Below are positions 41,216-49,468 of a stretch of 64,000 bases of DNA, piece after piece. The stretch's first letter is position 1; every line of letters starts with the position of its first letter. This stretch comes from Actinomadura roseirufa (lineage in GTDB: Bacteria > Actinomycetota > Actinomycetes > Streptosporangiales > Streptosporangiaceae): assembly GCF_900659635.1 (NCBI RefSeq), contig NZ_CAACVB010000005.1:30373-94372 (forward strand), read 5' to 3'. Made by a program: the position numbers and the translations under genes. Under the pieces are notes generated by a model that made no database searches, had not been told where the DNA came from, and was given only the letters and a program-made list of their open reading frames with translations.

Positions 41216-43012
41216 TCAGCCGATGGCCGCGGCCGCCAGGTACCAGCTGGTGTGAGGGAGCCATTGCTCTCCCCAGCGCCAGTCGTCGTCCTTGCCGGTC
41301 TCGGCGTACCCGTGGTTCCACAGGATGCCGCTGCCGTCCTCGTTCTTGCCGGTGATGCCGTTGACGATGCCGCCCGGGGCCTGGAGGAACTGCCAGGAAC
41401 CCAGCCAGAGGTACTGCGGGTTGTTGCGACCGGAGCCGTCCAGCATGCAGACGTCGTAGGGGTTGGCGCCCAGGATCCAGTTGAGCTGGTCCGCGGCGTA
41501 CGAGCGCAGCTCCGCCGCGAACGCGCGCTCGCCGGAGAACTGCCGCGCGGCGAGCCGCGCCGCGGTGGCGAGCGAGGCGATGCGCGCGTTCTCGCCCTGC
41601 CACCACTGGTCCTTGGTCCGCGGCGTCACGTTGTGCGGGAAGAAGAACCGGGCGGCGCGGTTGCCGTCCTTGTCCTGGACGAGCTGGCGGGCGTACCCGA
41701 ACGGGTTGCGGACCTCCCGGGTGATCGCGAGCTCGAACCGCAGCGACCGGCGCACGGCGTCGAGCGCGCGCTTCTGCGCCTCGCCCTCGGCGATGCCGGC
41801 GTAGGTGAGGAGGGCGACGACCGGGAGCCCGGCGTCGGACGGATGGAAGTACGGCCGGTCCTTGTCGTCGGCCCGCCAGAAGTCGCGGTAGCGGTCCCAG
41901 GACGCCAGCCGCGCCGCCAGGTTCGCCGCGCGTTCGTCCGCGACCTTCCGGTAGGAGCCGTCCCGCGTGGCGCGGTACAGTTCGATCGCCGCGAGCAGGG
42001 CGTTGTAGTCGTCCTGAATGTTCTCTTTTCCATCATTGGTGAGGCGGACGTTATTGGCCTGGAGATAGGTGAAGGCGTCCTTGGCGGCCGACAGGTACTC
42101 GGCGGAGTCGTAGTCGCCGGAGACGTCGTGGGTGCTCGCGATGGCCAGCGCGGCGATCGCGACGCCCCCGCCCTCGCGGTAGTTGACCTGGGCGGTGCCG
42201 AGGGTGCGCTTGACCGGGTCCTTCGGGGGGCCGGGCTGCATGACGGAGCTGTAGAAGGACTCCCCGGCGACGTGGACGCGCCGGAGATAGTCCGCGCCGT
42301 ACAGCGCCTCGTCCTGCAGCCAGGTGCGCAGCTGGGTGAAGTTCTCGTTCTTGCGGGCCGTCAGTTCCCGGTGGGAGATGAACAGCGCCCAGGCCGTCAG
42401 CGGGATCTGAAGCGTATTGAAATAGGAGAGAGCCGACAATTGGGTGAAGTGTTTGCCGAAATCGCCGGTCGCGTCGTACCATCCGCCGTGCGCGTCGTAG
42501 GTCTTCCCGGTGTTCCCGAGCGGCAGCCGGTGGTCGAACTTGTCGAACTGGCCCGAACTCCGCCAGCCCTTGAAGTGGTGGACGACGTGCGAGAGCGTGT
42601 AGCGCTCGAGCACATCGGCCTCGATCTTGAACTGCGCGGACCGGGCCGACCCGACGGAGATGTAGTAGTCGCCCGGCCGCTTGACCTGCGAGAAGTCGGC
42701 CGTCCAGTAGACCCGGTCGTCCCAGTCGGCGACGGTGCCGCCGCGGTCGAGCCGCCCGCCGTGGACGGTCTGGCCGGTGCCGGCGTCGACGAGCCGGAAC
42801 CGTCCGGGCGATCGCCGCGCCGTGATCACCGCGCGCTTGGGGTCGCCGGGGGCGTATCCCACGTTGTTGACGAAGACCCGTGTCGTCGCGTCGCCGCCCT
42901 CCGGCGCCGCGGCGGCCTCGGCCGGGGTCCCGGCCACCGACGCGGCCGTGTACCCGGCCCCTACGGTGGCCGCGCCGATCAGAAAGTGCCGGCGTCCGTG
43001 TCCTTCGGTCAT
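41216..43012 (-). CDS. Tat-exported glycoside hydrolase family 9 (cellulase-like)
   Basis: This 598-residue enzyme has a Tat signal (GRRHFLIGAATVGAGYTAAS) and an N-terminal Ig-like cellulase domain (RVFVNNVGYAPGDPKRAVIT). An (alpha/alpha)6 GH9 domain follows, in which the nucleophile-activating region reads DAHGGWYDATGDFGKHFTQLS (usually GGWyDAGDxxKY). The C-terminal part has LNWILGANPYDVCMLDG and WLPHTSWYLAAA. GH9 enzymes hydrolyse beta-1,4-glucans. ATG 43012 with GGGAG upstream is chosen. It is divergent from a ROK repressor with a palindrome in the gap, so sugar-controlled expression is likely. Export by Tat rather than Sec suggests folding before secretion. Confidence 0.88.
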   Translation of the reverse strand: MTEGHGRRHFLIGAATVGAGYTAASVAGTPAEAAAAPEGGDATTRVFVNNVGYAPGDPKRAVITARRSPGRFRLVDAGTGQTVHGGRLDRGGTVADWDDRVYWTADFSQVKRPGDYYISVGSARSAQFKIEADVLERYTLSHVVHHFKGWRSSGQFDKFDHRLPLGNTGKTYDAHGGWYDATGDFGKHFTQLSALSYFNTLQIPLTAWALFISHRELTARKNENFTQLRTWLQDEALYGADYLRRVHVAGESFYSSVMQPGPPKDPVKRTLGTAQVNYREGGGVAIAALAIASTHDVSGDYDSAEYLSAAKDAFTYLQANNVRLTNDGKENIQDDYNALLAAIELYRATRDGSYRKVADERAANLAARLASWDRYRDFWRADDKDRPYFHPSDAGLPVVALLTYAGIAEGEAQKRALDAVRRSLRFELAITREVRNPFGYARQLVQDKDGNRAARFFFPHNVTPRTKDQWWQGENARIASLATAARLAARQFSGERAFAAELRSYAADQLNWILGANPYDVCMLDGSGRNNPQYLWLGSWQFLQAPGGIVNGITGKNEDGSGILWNHGYAETGKDDDWRWGEQWLPHTSWYLAAAAIG

Positions 43013-43077
43013 GCTCCCACCATCCTCGCGTGTACGGGGCCCCCGGTCCCTCCCACCTGCGGATCCGATTTGGTTAA

Positions 43078-43093
43078 GAACATTGCAATATTC
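43078..43093. promoter_or_regulatory. Palindrome GAACATTGCAATATTC, ROK repressor operator candidate
   Basis: A 16-bp inverted repeat with 7 of 8 positions symmetric lies in an AT-rich patch of the 119-bp gap between GH9 (start 43012) and ROK (start 43132). Confidence 0.6.
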
Positions 43094-43131
43094 GGCGATC
43101 TTCAGGCCGAGGTCAAGGGGGGGACGGCGAA

Positions 43132-44313
43132 ATGATCGCGGGCGCCGGACGGCCGGCACTGCTGCGCCGCATCAACGAGACCACCGTGCTGGCCCGGCTG
43201 CACGAGGGTGGACCGCTCCGGCTGGCCGATCTGAGCGACCGGACCGGCGTGTCCCGCCAGACGATCGCGCAGGTCGTGGCCTCCCTCGCCGCCGGCGGGC
43301 TGGTCGAGTACGTCGAGGCGGGCGAGGCCGCCGAGCCCGGCCCGCGCGCGCCCGGCCGGCCCGCCCGGCTCGTCCGGCTGCGCCCCGACGCCGCGCACGT
43401 CGTCGGCATCGACATCGGCCCGCACCGCACCCTCGTCGTCGTCGCGGACCTGGCCGGCGACATCGTGGCCGAGGAGCGCGGCGACAGCAGCGGCCTCACC
43501 ACCCGCGACGAGATGATCGACCACGTGCACGCGCGGGTCGCCGAGGCGCTCGCCCGCGCGGGCGTGTCCCGCCAGACGGTGCGCGCCGTCGTCGCGGGCA
43601 CGCCCGGCATCGTCGAGACCGAGCACGGCGTCGTCGTCAAGGCGCCCGACATGCCCGGCTGGACCTCGATCGACCTCGCCGACCGGCTCCGGCCCGCGTT
43701 CGACTGCCCGGTGGTCGTGGAGAACGACGTCAACCTCGCCGTCCTCGCCGAGCGCTGGCGCGGCCACGGCCGCGACGCCGAGATCGTGGTCGCCGTGCGG
43801 TGGGGCGGCCGCGTCGGCGCCGGCATCCTCGTCGGCGACCGGCTGCTGCGCGGCGCGCACGGCGCCGCCGGCGAGGTCGGCTTCCTGCCCGCCGGCCAGG
43901 GCCCCTCCATCGGCACGGCGAGCCTGGGCCCGTTCGAACGCCGGGTCGGCGCGACCGCGATCGCGGAACTGGCCGGCGACGACGCCACGCCGCACGATCC
44001 GGGGAGCGCGACCCTGGCCGCCGCCCGCGCCGGGGATCCGGCCGCGCTGGCGGTCCTCGACACGATCGCCGCGCGCTTCGTCGAGGGCCTCGCGCCGCTG
44101 ATCCTCATCCTCGACCCCGGCCTCGTCATCATCGACGGCGGCGTCGTGCGCGCCGGGCCGCCGCTGCTGGAGGCCATCGAACGCCACCTCCAGGGCCGCA
44201 CGCTCGTCCGCCCGGCCCTGGCCCTGTCGACGCTCGGCGACCGCGCGGTGGCCCTCGGCGCCGCCCGCCTCGCCCTGGACGACGTCGAGCACCGCCTCTT
44301 CACCGTCGAGTAA
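43132..44313 (+). CDS. ROK-family transcriptional repressor
   Basis: This 393-residue protein has an N-terminal winged HTH (LLRRINETTVLARLHEGG, LADLSDRTGVSRQTIAQVVASLAAGGLV) joined to a ROK sugar-kinase-like domain. That domain has VVGIDIGPHRTLVVVADL (phosphate-1-like loop), VVENDVNLAVLAERW and GAHGAAGEVGFLPAG. The ROK zinc motif of several Cys residues is missing: this protein has no CxCGxxGC, so it may not bind zinc. The ATG at 43132 gives the normal length. As the divergent neighbour of the GH9 gene it likely represses it until a sugar or sugar phosphate binds. Confidence 0.88.
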   Translation: MIAGAGRPALLRRINETTVLARLHEGGPLRLADLSDRTGVSRQTIAQVVASLAAGGLVEYVEAGEAAEPGPRAPGRPARLVRLRPDAAHVVGIDIGPHRTLVVVADLAGDIVAEERGDSSGLTTRDEMIDHVHARVAEALARAGVSRQTVRAVVAGTPGIVETEHGVVVKAPDMPGWTSIDLADRLRPAFDCPVVVENDVNLAVLAERWRGHGRDAEIVVAVRWGGRVGAGILVGDRLLRGAHGAAGEVGFLPAGQGPSIGTASLGPFERRVGATAIAELAGDDATPHDPGSATLAAARAGDPAALAVLDTIAARFVEGLAPLILILDPGLVIIDGGVVRAGPPLLEAIERHLQGRTLVRPALALSTLGDRAVALGAARLALDDVEHRLFTVE

Positions 44314-44658
44314 GCCGCCCACATCACCACCGATGACCTGCGCAATGACGCGGCCGCGTGGCCTGGCTGCGTGGCCCGGCCGCTGGCCCGGCCCGGCGGC
44401 CCGTCCGTTGGCATGACTGACGATCCGTCCGATGACCCGTTCGATGCAACCGCCTGCTTTTCACAAGGACGGGTGAACCGAACGGCGTCCGTCAGAACGG
44501 CGGGCCGGTGTGCTCCCGGCCGGGCCCTCGGACGGGGCGGCCCCTTGGACGGGCGGCTAAGGCCAAGCCCTCATGGCGGGGAGGTGGGCTTATGGCGACC
44601 GGTGGCCGGACATGTCAGGCGAGGACACGCTTCGGCACGCCGCGTCCTGGGAGGCGAC
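44314..44658. other. Intergenic region without recognised feature
   Basis: I see no gene, strong hairpin or repeat array in these 345 bases. A promoter for the SnoaL-like gene must lie in the right part. Confidence 0.45.
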
Positions 44659-45084
44659 ATGGTGCTCGACCGGCTCACCGGCCACAAGGCCACGGCCTGC
44701 TGCTTCATCGAGGAGGACCGGGACGGGGACCGCGTGGCCGAGTACGGCGTGCTGTGCACCGCGGACTACGTCCAGCACGACCCCTCGATGCCGCTGGAGT
44801 CGGTGGGCCTGGACGAGGCCCGGGAGACCTACCGGGAACTGGTCGCGGCGTTCCGGCTGCGGCACTCGGTGGAGGGCATGCTGGCCGAGCGGGACCTGGT
44901 GAGCGCGCGGTTCCGGGTGCGCGGACGGCACGTCGGCGAGTACCAGGGGAACGCGCCGACCGGCCGCTCCTTCGAGACCACCGGCCAGGTCACCCTCCGT
45001 TTCCGGGAGGGGAAGATCGCGGAGGCATGGTTCCACTGGGATCTGCGCGGCGCGCTGGAACAGCTCGGCGGCACCCTCGGGTGA
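44659..45084 (+). CDS. SnoaL-like polyketide cyclase/ester cyclase family protein
   Basis: This 141-residue NTF2-fold protein starts MVLDRLTGHKATACCF (ATG 44659) with GGGAGG just upstream; the longer frame to 44371 lacks support. It has the family layout: DYVQHDPSMPLESVGLDEARETYRELVAAF, then HSVEGMLAERDLVSARFRVRGRHVGEYQGNAPTGRSFETTGQVTLRF and EAWFHWDLRGALEQLG. Such stand-alone proteins are widespread and rarely characterised. It converges on the TetR gene at 45170 across a 15-bp repeat array. Confidence 0.75.
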   Translation: MVLDRLTGHKATACCFIEEDRDGDRVAEYGVLCTADYVQHDPSMPLESVGLDEARETYRELVAAFRLRHSVEGMLAERDLVSARFRVRGRHVGEYQGNAPTGRSFETTGQVTLRFREGKIAEAWFHWDLRGALEQLGGTLG

Positions 45085-45106
45085 CGGCGCGCCGGGCCCC
45101 TCGGCC

Positions 45107-45165
45107 GGTGGACGAGCCCGTGGTGGACGAGCGCGTGGTGGACGAGCGCGTGGTGGACGAGCCGG
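45107..45165. repeat. 15-bp tandem array GGTGGACGAGCGCGT, about four copies
   Basis: Units lie at 45107-45121 (one change), 45122-45136, 45137-45151 and a partial unit from 45152. The array fills the gap between two convergent stop codons (45084 and 45170). Confidence 0.8.
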
Positions 45166-45169
45166 CGGT

Positions 45170-45781
45170 TCAGCGGGTGGCGACGCGCCGTACCAGCAGG
45201 TGAAGGGAGTCCCGGAAGCGCCGCTGGATCTCGGTGTCCTCGGAGCGGCGGCGGACGCCGTCGGCGCCGAGGACGCCGCCCTTGGTGAAGCCGCGGATCG
45301 CCCAGATCAGATGCCAGGTGAACAGCTCCGGGTCCACGTCCTCGTCCAGGGCTTGGCCGATCAACTGGATCAGGCTGCCGGCCGGCCGCGCGCCGTACCG
45401 GAGCTCCATATCGGGGAAGTCGGATGCGTCGGACATCCAGCGATGCATCCAGATCGACGGTAGTTCCGGGTGCTCCAGGGAGTAGTCCAGGTAGCGGTCG
45501 ATCAGGCGGATCACGCCCTCGGCGTCCGGGGTGAAGGCGGCCAGGGCCGGGGAGAGGTACTCCATCCGCTCACGGGTCAGCCGTTCCATCACCGCCAGGA
45601 ACACGTTCGCCTTGCCCCCGTAGACGTCGGTGACCACCGCGGCGTCGATCCCGCAGGCGTCCGCGATGAACTGTGTCGTGACCGCGTCGTACCCGAGTTC
45701 GGAGAAGAGCCGTGCGGCGATGGCCAGCACGCCGTCGGGGATCTGGCCATCGGCTCCTTCCGGCGTCTCATGGGCCGCCAC
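45170..45781 (-). CDS. TetR-family transcriptional regulator
   Basis: This 203-residue regulator has an HTH in IPDGVLAIAARLFSELGYDAVTTQFIADACGIDAAVVTDVYGGKANV and a large C-terminal helical ligand domain (SLEHPELPSIWMHRWMSDASDFPDMELRYG). The GTG start at 45781 is preceded by GAGGTGA. It is divergent from a methyltransferase gene whose promoter and start codon are covered by GTCCAC palindromes (45871-45908), the likely operator. Ligand unknown. Confidence 0.85.
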   Translation of the reverse strand: MAAHETPEGADGQIPDGVLAIAARLFSELGYDAVTTQFIADACGIDAAVVTDVYGGKANVFLAVMERLTRERMEYLSPALAAFTPDAEGVIRLIDRYLDYSLEHPELPSIWMHRWMSDASDFPDMELRYGARPAGSLIQLIGQALDEDVDPELFTWHLIWAIRGFTKGGVLGADGVRRRSEDTEIQRRFRDSLHLLVRRVATR

Positions 45782-45870
45782 TCACCTCACCACCGTTCCT
45801 GACGAAAGCCCTGGTCATCAGGTTAATCGTCGCGTCCGCCCGGCGCTCGCGCCCCCGTGGCCCTTGCCGG

Positions 45871-45908
45871 AGTGGACATGCGTTCACTAGAGTGGACGTA
45901 TGTCCACT
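45871..45908. promoter_or_regulatory. AGTGGAC operator cluster covering the methyltransferase promoter and start codon
   Basis: AGTGGAC-N4-GTCCACT (45891-45908) overlaps the ATG at 45900. A further direct half-site lies at 45871. TAGAGT at 45888 and TTGCCG at 45864 could be -10 and -35 (18-bp spacer), placing the transcript start at or near the ATG. Confidence 0.65.
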
Positions 45909-46703
45909 TCAACGGCGAACGCCGTCCCCGGCGAGCCCCACCGGCACCGCGAGATAGCCGAGTCGTTCGGCGCGGACGCCGAACGCTACGACCGCACGCG
46001 CCCCGACTACCCCGGCGAGCTGATGGAGCGGATCGCCGCCGCCGGTCCGCGCGTCCTGGACGTCGGCTGCGGGACGGGCATCGTGGCCCGGCGGCTCCGG
46101 GCGGCGGGCTGCGCCGTCCTCGGCGTCGACCCCGACGCGCGGATGGCCGCGTGGGCGGAACGGAGCGGGATCGAGACGGAGGTGGCGACGTTCGAGGAAT
46201 GGGAGAGCGCCGGCCGCACCTTCGACGCCGTCGTGGCCGGGCAGACCTGGCACTGGGTCGACCCGGTGGCGGGGGCCGCCAAGGCGGCGCGGGTGCTGCG
46301 GCCGGGCGGGCGGCTGGCCCTGTTCTGGAACGTCATGCAGGCACCGCCCGAGATGACGGAGGGCATGACCGAGGTCTACCGGCGGATCCTGCCCGACTCG
46401 CCGGCCGCGAGGACCATCGCGACGCCCGCCCTCGACGTCTACGGGGGGATGTTCGCCACGGCCGCCGACGCGATCCGCGGCACGGGCGCGTTCGGCGAGC
46501 CCGAGCACTGGCGGTTCGAGTGGGAACGGCTTTACACCCGCGATGAGTGGCTGGAGCAGGTGCCCACCTTCGGCGGCAACGCCGGCCTTCCGCCGGACGT
46601 CCTGCGGCGGTTGCTCGACGGCATCGGCGCCGCCGTCGACGCGGTGGGCGGCGCCTTCACGATGGCGTACACGACCGTGGCCGTCACCGCCGAGCGCGTT
46701 TGA
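45900..46703 (+). CDS. SAM-dependent class I methyltransferase
   Basis: This 267-residue methyltransferase has motif I VLDVGCGTGIVARRLRAAG, the acidic motif II residue in AVLGVDPDARM, and post-motif VVAGQTWHWVDPVAGAAKAARVLRPGGRLALFW, typical of methyltransferase domain family 11 (UbiE/Coq5-like). The substrate is unknown. The start codon lies inside the palindrome at 45891-45908, and the transcript may be leaderless. It is probably controlled by the divergent TetR. A second TetR follows 105 bp downstream. Confidence 0.88.
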   Translation: MSTSTANAVPGEPHRHREIAESFGADAERYDRTRPDYPGELMERIAAAGPRVLDVGCGTGIVARRLRAAGCAVLGVDPDARMAAWAERSGIETEVATFEEWESAGRTFDAVVAGQTWHWVDPVAGAAKAARVLRPGGRLALFWNVMQAPPEMTEGMTEVYRRILPDSPAARTIATPALDVYGGMFATAADAIRGTGAFGEPEHWRFEWERLYTRDEWLEQVPTFGGNAGLPPDVLRRLLDGIGAAVDAVGGAFTMAYTTVAVTAERV

Positions 46704-46808
46704 CGAGGCGCAGGTGAGCGGCTGCTCCGGGCGCGCCGGGTCCACTGGCCAGGGGGATAGGCTGAAGGGTCCGTGTATGCACGCCCACTCGCAGGGAAGG
46801 GGGCGCCG

Positions 46809-47453
46809 GTGCCGACGGGGACGGCGATCCGCGACGTGCGCGAGCAGCTGTTCGGCGCCGCGGAGCGCGTCCTGCTCCGGGACGGGCCGAGCGCGCTGAC
46901 CACCCGCGCGGTCACCGCGGAGGCGGGCTGCGCCAACGGCGTCCTGCACCGGCACTTCACCGACTTCGACGGCTTCCTCACCGAGCTCGTCCTGGACCGC
47001 ATCGCCAAGATCGAGGCGCAGTCCGCCGCGCTGCGCGGCGCCGCGGGCACCGGCTCGCTCATCGGCAACCTCTCCGACGCGGTGACCACCGTGTTCACGT
47101 CGGTCGCCGTGGCGATCGTCGCGCTCGTCACCTTCCGGGACGAGCTGCGCGCCCGGCTGCGCGCGGCCAGACCGTCCGGAGGCGTCCCGCTCGCGACGGA
47201 GGCCGTCGCCATGATCGCCTCCTACCTCGCCGCGGAGCGTGAGCTGGGCCGTATCGCGGCGGACGCCGACATCGGCACTCTCGCGCCCACGCTGGTCGGA
47301 GCCGGGCACCTGCTGTTCGCCGACCGGAAGAGCACCCCGCCCGACCCGGAGGCCGTGCGCAAGATGGTCACCACGGTCATGGCCGCCGCCGTGCCGTCCC
47401 CGCCGCGACCTCCCGCGCCGCAGTCCCCACCGTCACAGCTCTCCGCGTCATAG
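46809..47453 (+). CDS. TetR-family transcriptional regulator
   Basis: This 214-residue regulator has an HTH in VREQLFGAAERVLLRDGPSALTTRAVTAEAGCANGVLHRHFTDFDG and a C-terminal domain of helical character with a Pro-rich tail. Start GTG 46809 has GGAAGGGGG about 5 bases upstream; the frame also allows GTG 46773, and TAGGCT at 46758 could be a -10 box. It follows the methyltransferase on the same strand. Its target and ligand are unknown. It ends before the hairpin at 47487. Confidence 0.83.
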   Translation: MPTGTAIRDVREQLFGAAERVLLRDGPSALTTRAVTAEAGCANGVLHRHFTDFDGFLTELVLDRIAKIEAQSAALRGAAGTGSLIGNLSDAVTTVFTSVAVAIVALVTFRDELRARLRAARPSGGVPLATEAVAMIASYLAAERELGRIAADADIGTLAPTLVGAGHLLFADRKSTPPDPEAVRKMVTTVMAAAVPSPPRPPAPQSPPSQLSAS

Positions 47454-47486
47454 CCGCTGGTCCGGTCCTCGCGAACGCCGGCCGGC

Positions 47487-47518
47487 GGGCCCCTGACCAC
47501 GTCGTCGGCCAGGGGCCC
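47487..47518. terminator. Hairpin terminator between convergent TetR and RTX-type genes
   Basis: A perfect 9-bp stem (47487-47495 with 47510-47518) extends inward with one mismatch. It lies between the stops at 47453 and 47578. Confidence 0.65.
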
Positions 47519-47536
47519 CGGGTGCCGGGTGGGGGC

Positions 47537-47600
47537 GGGCAGGTGTCAGGCAGGGCAGGTGTCAGGCAGGGCAGTTATCAGACAGGGCAGTTTTCGAGCA
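47537..47600. repeat. 16-bp tandem array, four decaying copies, spanning the RTX-type gene stop codon
   Basis: Units at 47537 and 47553 are identical (GGGCAGGTGTCAGGCA); those at 47569 and 47585 are diverged. The third contains the stop codon (47578-47580, minus strand) and the fourth encodes the protein's last residues. Confidence 0.8.
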
Positions 47601-48336
47601 GGTTGGCCCCGGTGCCGCCGTCGCAGAGCAGCGCGCCGTTCGGCCGGGTGGGGTTGAGACCGTCGAGCCAGTCGTCGCCGTCCCCGCCGTACAGCTTGCC
47701 GCTGGCGCCCGACATGAGGACGTCGTTGCCCTCGTCTCCCCAGAGCCAGACCTCGTACCCCTTCCGCCCGTCGAGCCAGTCGTTGCCGGGGCCGCCCAGG
47801 GCGCTGGTCCGGCTGCCGCGGATGTCGAGGGTGTCGTTCCCCGGCCCCCCGTAGACCCGCCCGTCCGTGGCCAGGTCGCGGATGACGTCGTCGCCCTGCT
47901 CGCCGTACACGTAGTGGACGGCGGTACGGCCGGCGGAGCCGTGGTCGAGGACGCGGTCGTCGCCACCACCGAGGTAGATCTGCTGGACGGGACTCGCGTT
48001 CGCGCAGGTGACGGTGTGCGCGTCGGCGTTGACGCAGCCCGCCCCCGCGACTAAGGGGCCGGCGGAGTCGACCACCTTGGCTCCGCTCGCCTCGACCGAG
48101 ATCGTGACGTCGTTGGCCACGCCCGCCGCGTCCTTGAACCAGAGGACCTTCTCTCCACGGGTCTCCACGAGATAGACGCTGGAGCCGGCCGCCGCGCGTG
48201 CGGGCGCGGCGGCGGCGAAGCCCTGCGCCATCGCGAGGAGAACGGCCGCGAGGGCGGTGATCATGAGCCCGGTGGTGGCGAGCCGGGTTGTCGTGAGTCC
48301 GGGCGCGCGGCGGCCGGGAGATGCGAACTGGATCAT
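47578..48336 (-). CDS. Small secreted RTX-type calcium-binding repeat protein
   Basis: This 252-residue protein has a membrane-spanning signal segment (TTGLMITALAAVLLAMAQGF, cleavage near ARAA). A beta-rich part follows with one Cys pair (GAGCVNAD and VTCANAS), then a run of glycine-rich nonapeptide-like repeats GGxGxDxL: YLGGGDDRVLD, YGEQGDDVIRD, YGGPGNDTLDI, LGGPGNDWLDG, YGGDGDDWLDG. Such repeats form calcium-binding parallel beta-rolls. No enzyme domain accompanies them, so it may be a surface or structural protein. ATG 48336 has GGAGG about 13 bases upstream. Confidence 0.8.
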   Translation of the reverse strand: MIQFASPGRRAPGLTTTRLATTGLMITALAAVLLAMAQGFAAAAPARAAAGSSVYLVETRGEKVLWFKDAAGVANDVTISVEASGAKVVDSAGPLVAGAGCVNADAHTVTCANASPVQQIYLGGGDDRVLDHGSAGRTAVHYVYGEQGDDVIRDLATDGRVYGGPGNDTLDIRGSRTSALGGPGNDWLDGRKGYEVWLWGDEGNDVLMSGASGKLYGGDGDDWLDGLNPTRPNGALLCDGGTGANLLENCPV

Positions 48337-48535
48337 GGTGTGCTGTTCCCTCCTGCGGGCGGCCCACCCTCCAGTGGGCCTCACGGGAAGCCCACCACCC
48401 CGGCCCCGCACCGTAAATCGATAATCTTTTCCGGTTCTGGACAGGGCGCCGTGTGCTGGAGAGGCAAGCGTGGACGCCCGATTCAGCCCGGTCGCCCACC
48501 GGTCAAAGGGCCTGTCTCTAACGCGCCCGGCGTTC

Positions 48536-49393
48536 CTAGAGGCCGACCGCGTCGGCCAGGAGGTCCACCTGCTCCGGATCGGGATCGTTCCCCATGAAGA
48601 TCAGTTCGTCGCACCCGATCCGGCCGAACTCGGCGACCGCCGAGGTGATCTGGGCGGGCGTGGTGTGGGCGATGGAGATCCCGTACCGCGCGTACTCGTC
48701 CCCCGCGAAGGCGTAGTACGAGCCAATCGCGCTGGAGACGGCGGCTCGGGCGTCCGGGCCGAGCGCGTACATGACCGACGCGACCACGTGCGGTGCCCCG
48801 GCTCGGCCCGCCCCGTCCCATGCCTCGCGGACGCGCGGCGCGAAGTCCCGCACGCTCTGGACGGTCGCGTCCCCGGCGATCCACCCCGTCCCCTGCGAGG
48901 TGATCCGGCGCAATGCCGACGCGGAGGTGCCGCCGAACAACAGTGGTGGGCCGCCGGGTGTCGCGGGGCGCGGCCCTACGGGGTCATCCGATGTGAAGGC
49001 GACCGTCAGGCGATTCAGGAACCGGTCGAATTGCTTTCCCCGTGTGCTGTAGTCCACCTCGCTGAGGACGAAGTCGTCGTCTCGGACGCCCGGAGCAAGC
49101 CCCAGGTTGAGGCGACCCGGCCCCGCGAGCTGGTCCAGGCTCGTGACGGCTTTCGCGAACAGCGCGGGATTGGCGCGCAAAGGCGCGATGAGCACGCTGG
49201 TCAGGAGCCTGATGCGGGAGGTGGCACCGGCTGCGGCGGCCAGCGTGATCAGCGGTTCCGGTGTCGTCCATGCGAGGCGGTCGCTCACGCTGAGGGTGGA
49301 GAAACCGCGCGCCTCGGCGCGGCGCGCCCATTCCACCAGAATGCGGCCGTCCTTCCAGGGGCCGTGCCCCGGCAATCCGATACCGATGTCCAT
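48536..49393 (-). CDS. LLM-class flavin-/F420-dependent oxidoreductase
   Basis: This 285-residue TIM-barrel protein of the luciferase-like monooxygenase superfamily opens MDIGIGLPGHGPWKDGRILVEWARRAEARGFSTL and contains RIRLLTSVLIAPLRANPALFAKAVTSLDQLAGPGRLNLGLAPG, typical of F420- or FMN-dependent members. ATG 49393 is chosen because AAAGGAA lies just upstream; the frame extends to 49426. The substrate is unknown. It is on the same strand as the DsbA/FrnE-like gene upstream (75 bp apart), so the two may be co-transcribed. Confidence 0.85.
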   Translation of the reverse strand: MDIGIGLPGHGPWKDGRILVEWARRAEARGFSTLSVSDRLAWTTPEPLITLAAAAGATSRIRLLTSVLIAPLRANPALFAKAVTSLDQLAGPGRLNLGLAPGVRDDDFVLSEVDYSTRGKQFDRFLNRLTVAFTSDDPVGPRPATPGGPPLLFGGTSASALRRITSQGTGWIAGDATVQSVRDFAPRVREAWDGAGRAGAPHVVASVMYALGPDARAAVSSAIGSYYAFAGDEYARYGISIAHTTPAQITSAVAEFGRIGCDELIFMGNDPDPEQVDLLADAVGL

Positions 49394-49468
49394 GCTGTTC
49401 CTTTCGAGAATGGCGGCGCGTTCCATGAATGGTGGTGCCTGCTATGCGAGTCAGAGGCCGGCGTGTGC

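Noticed and set aside
43013..43159. N-terminal extension of the GH9 protein
   Set aside because: It overlaps the repressor start and operator, and the Tat signal begins properly at ATG 43012.
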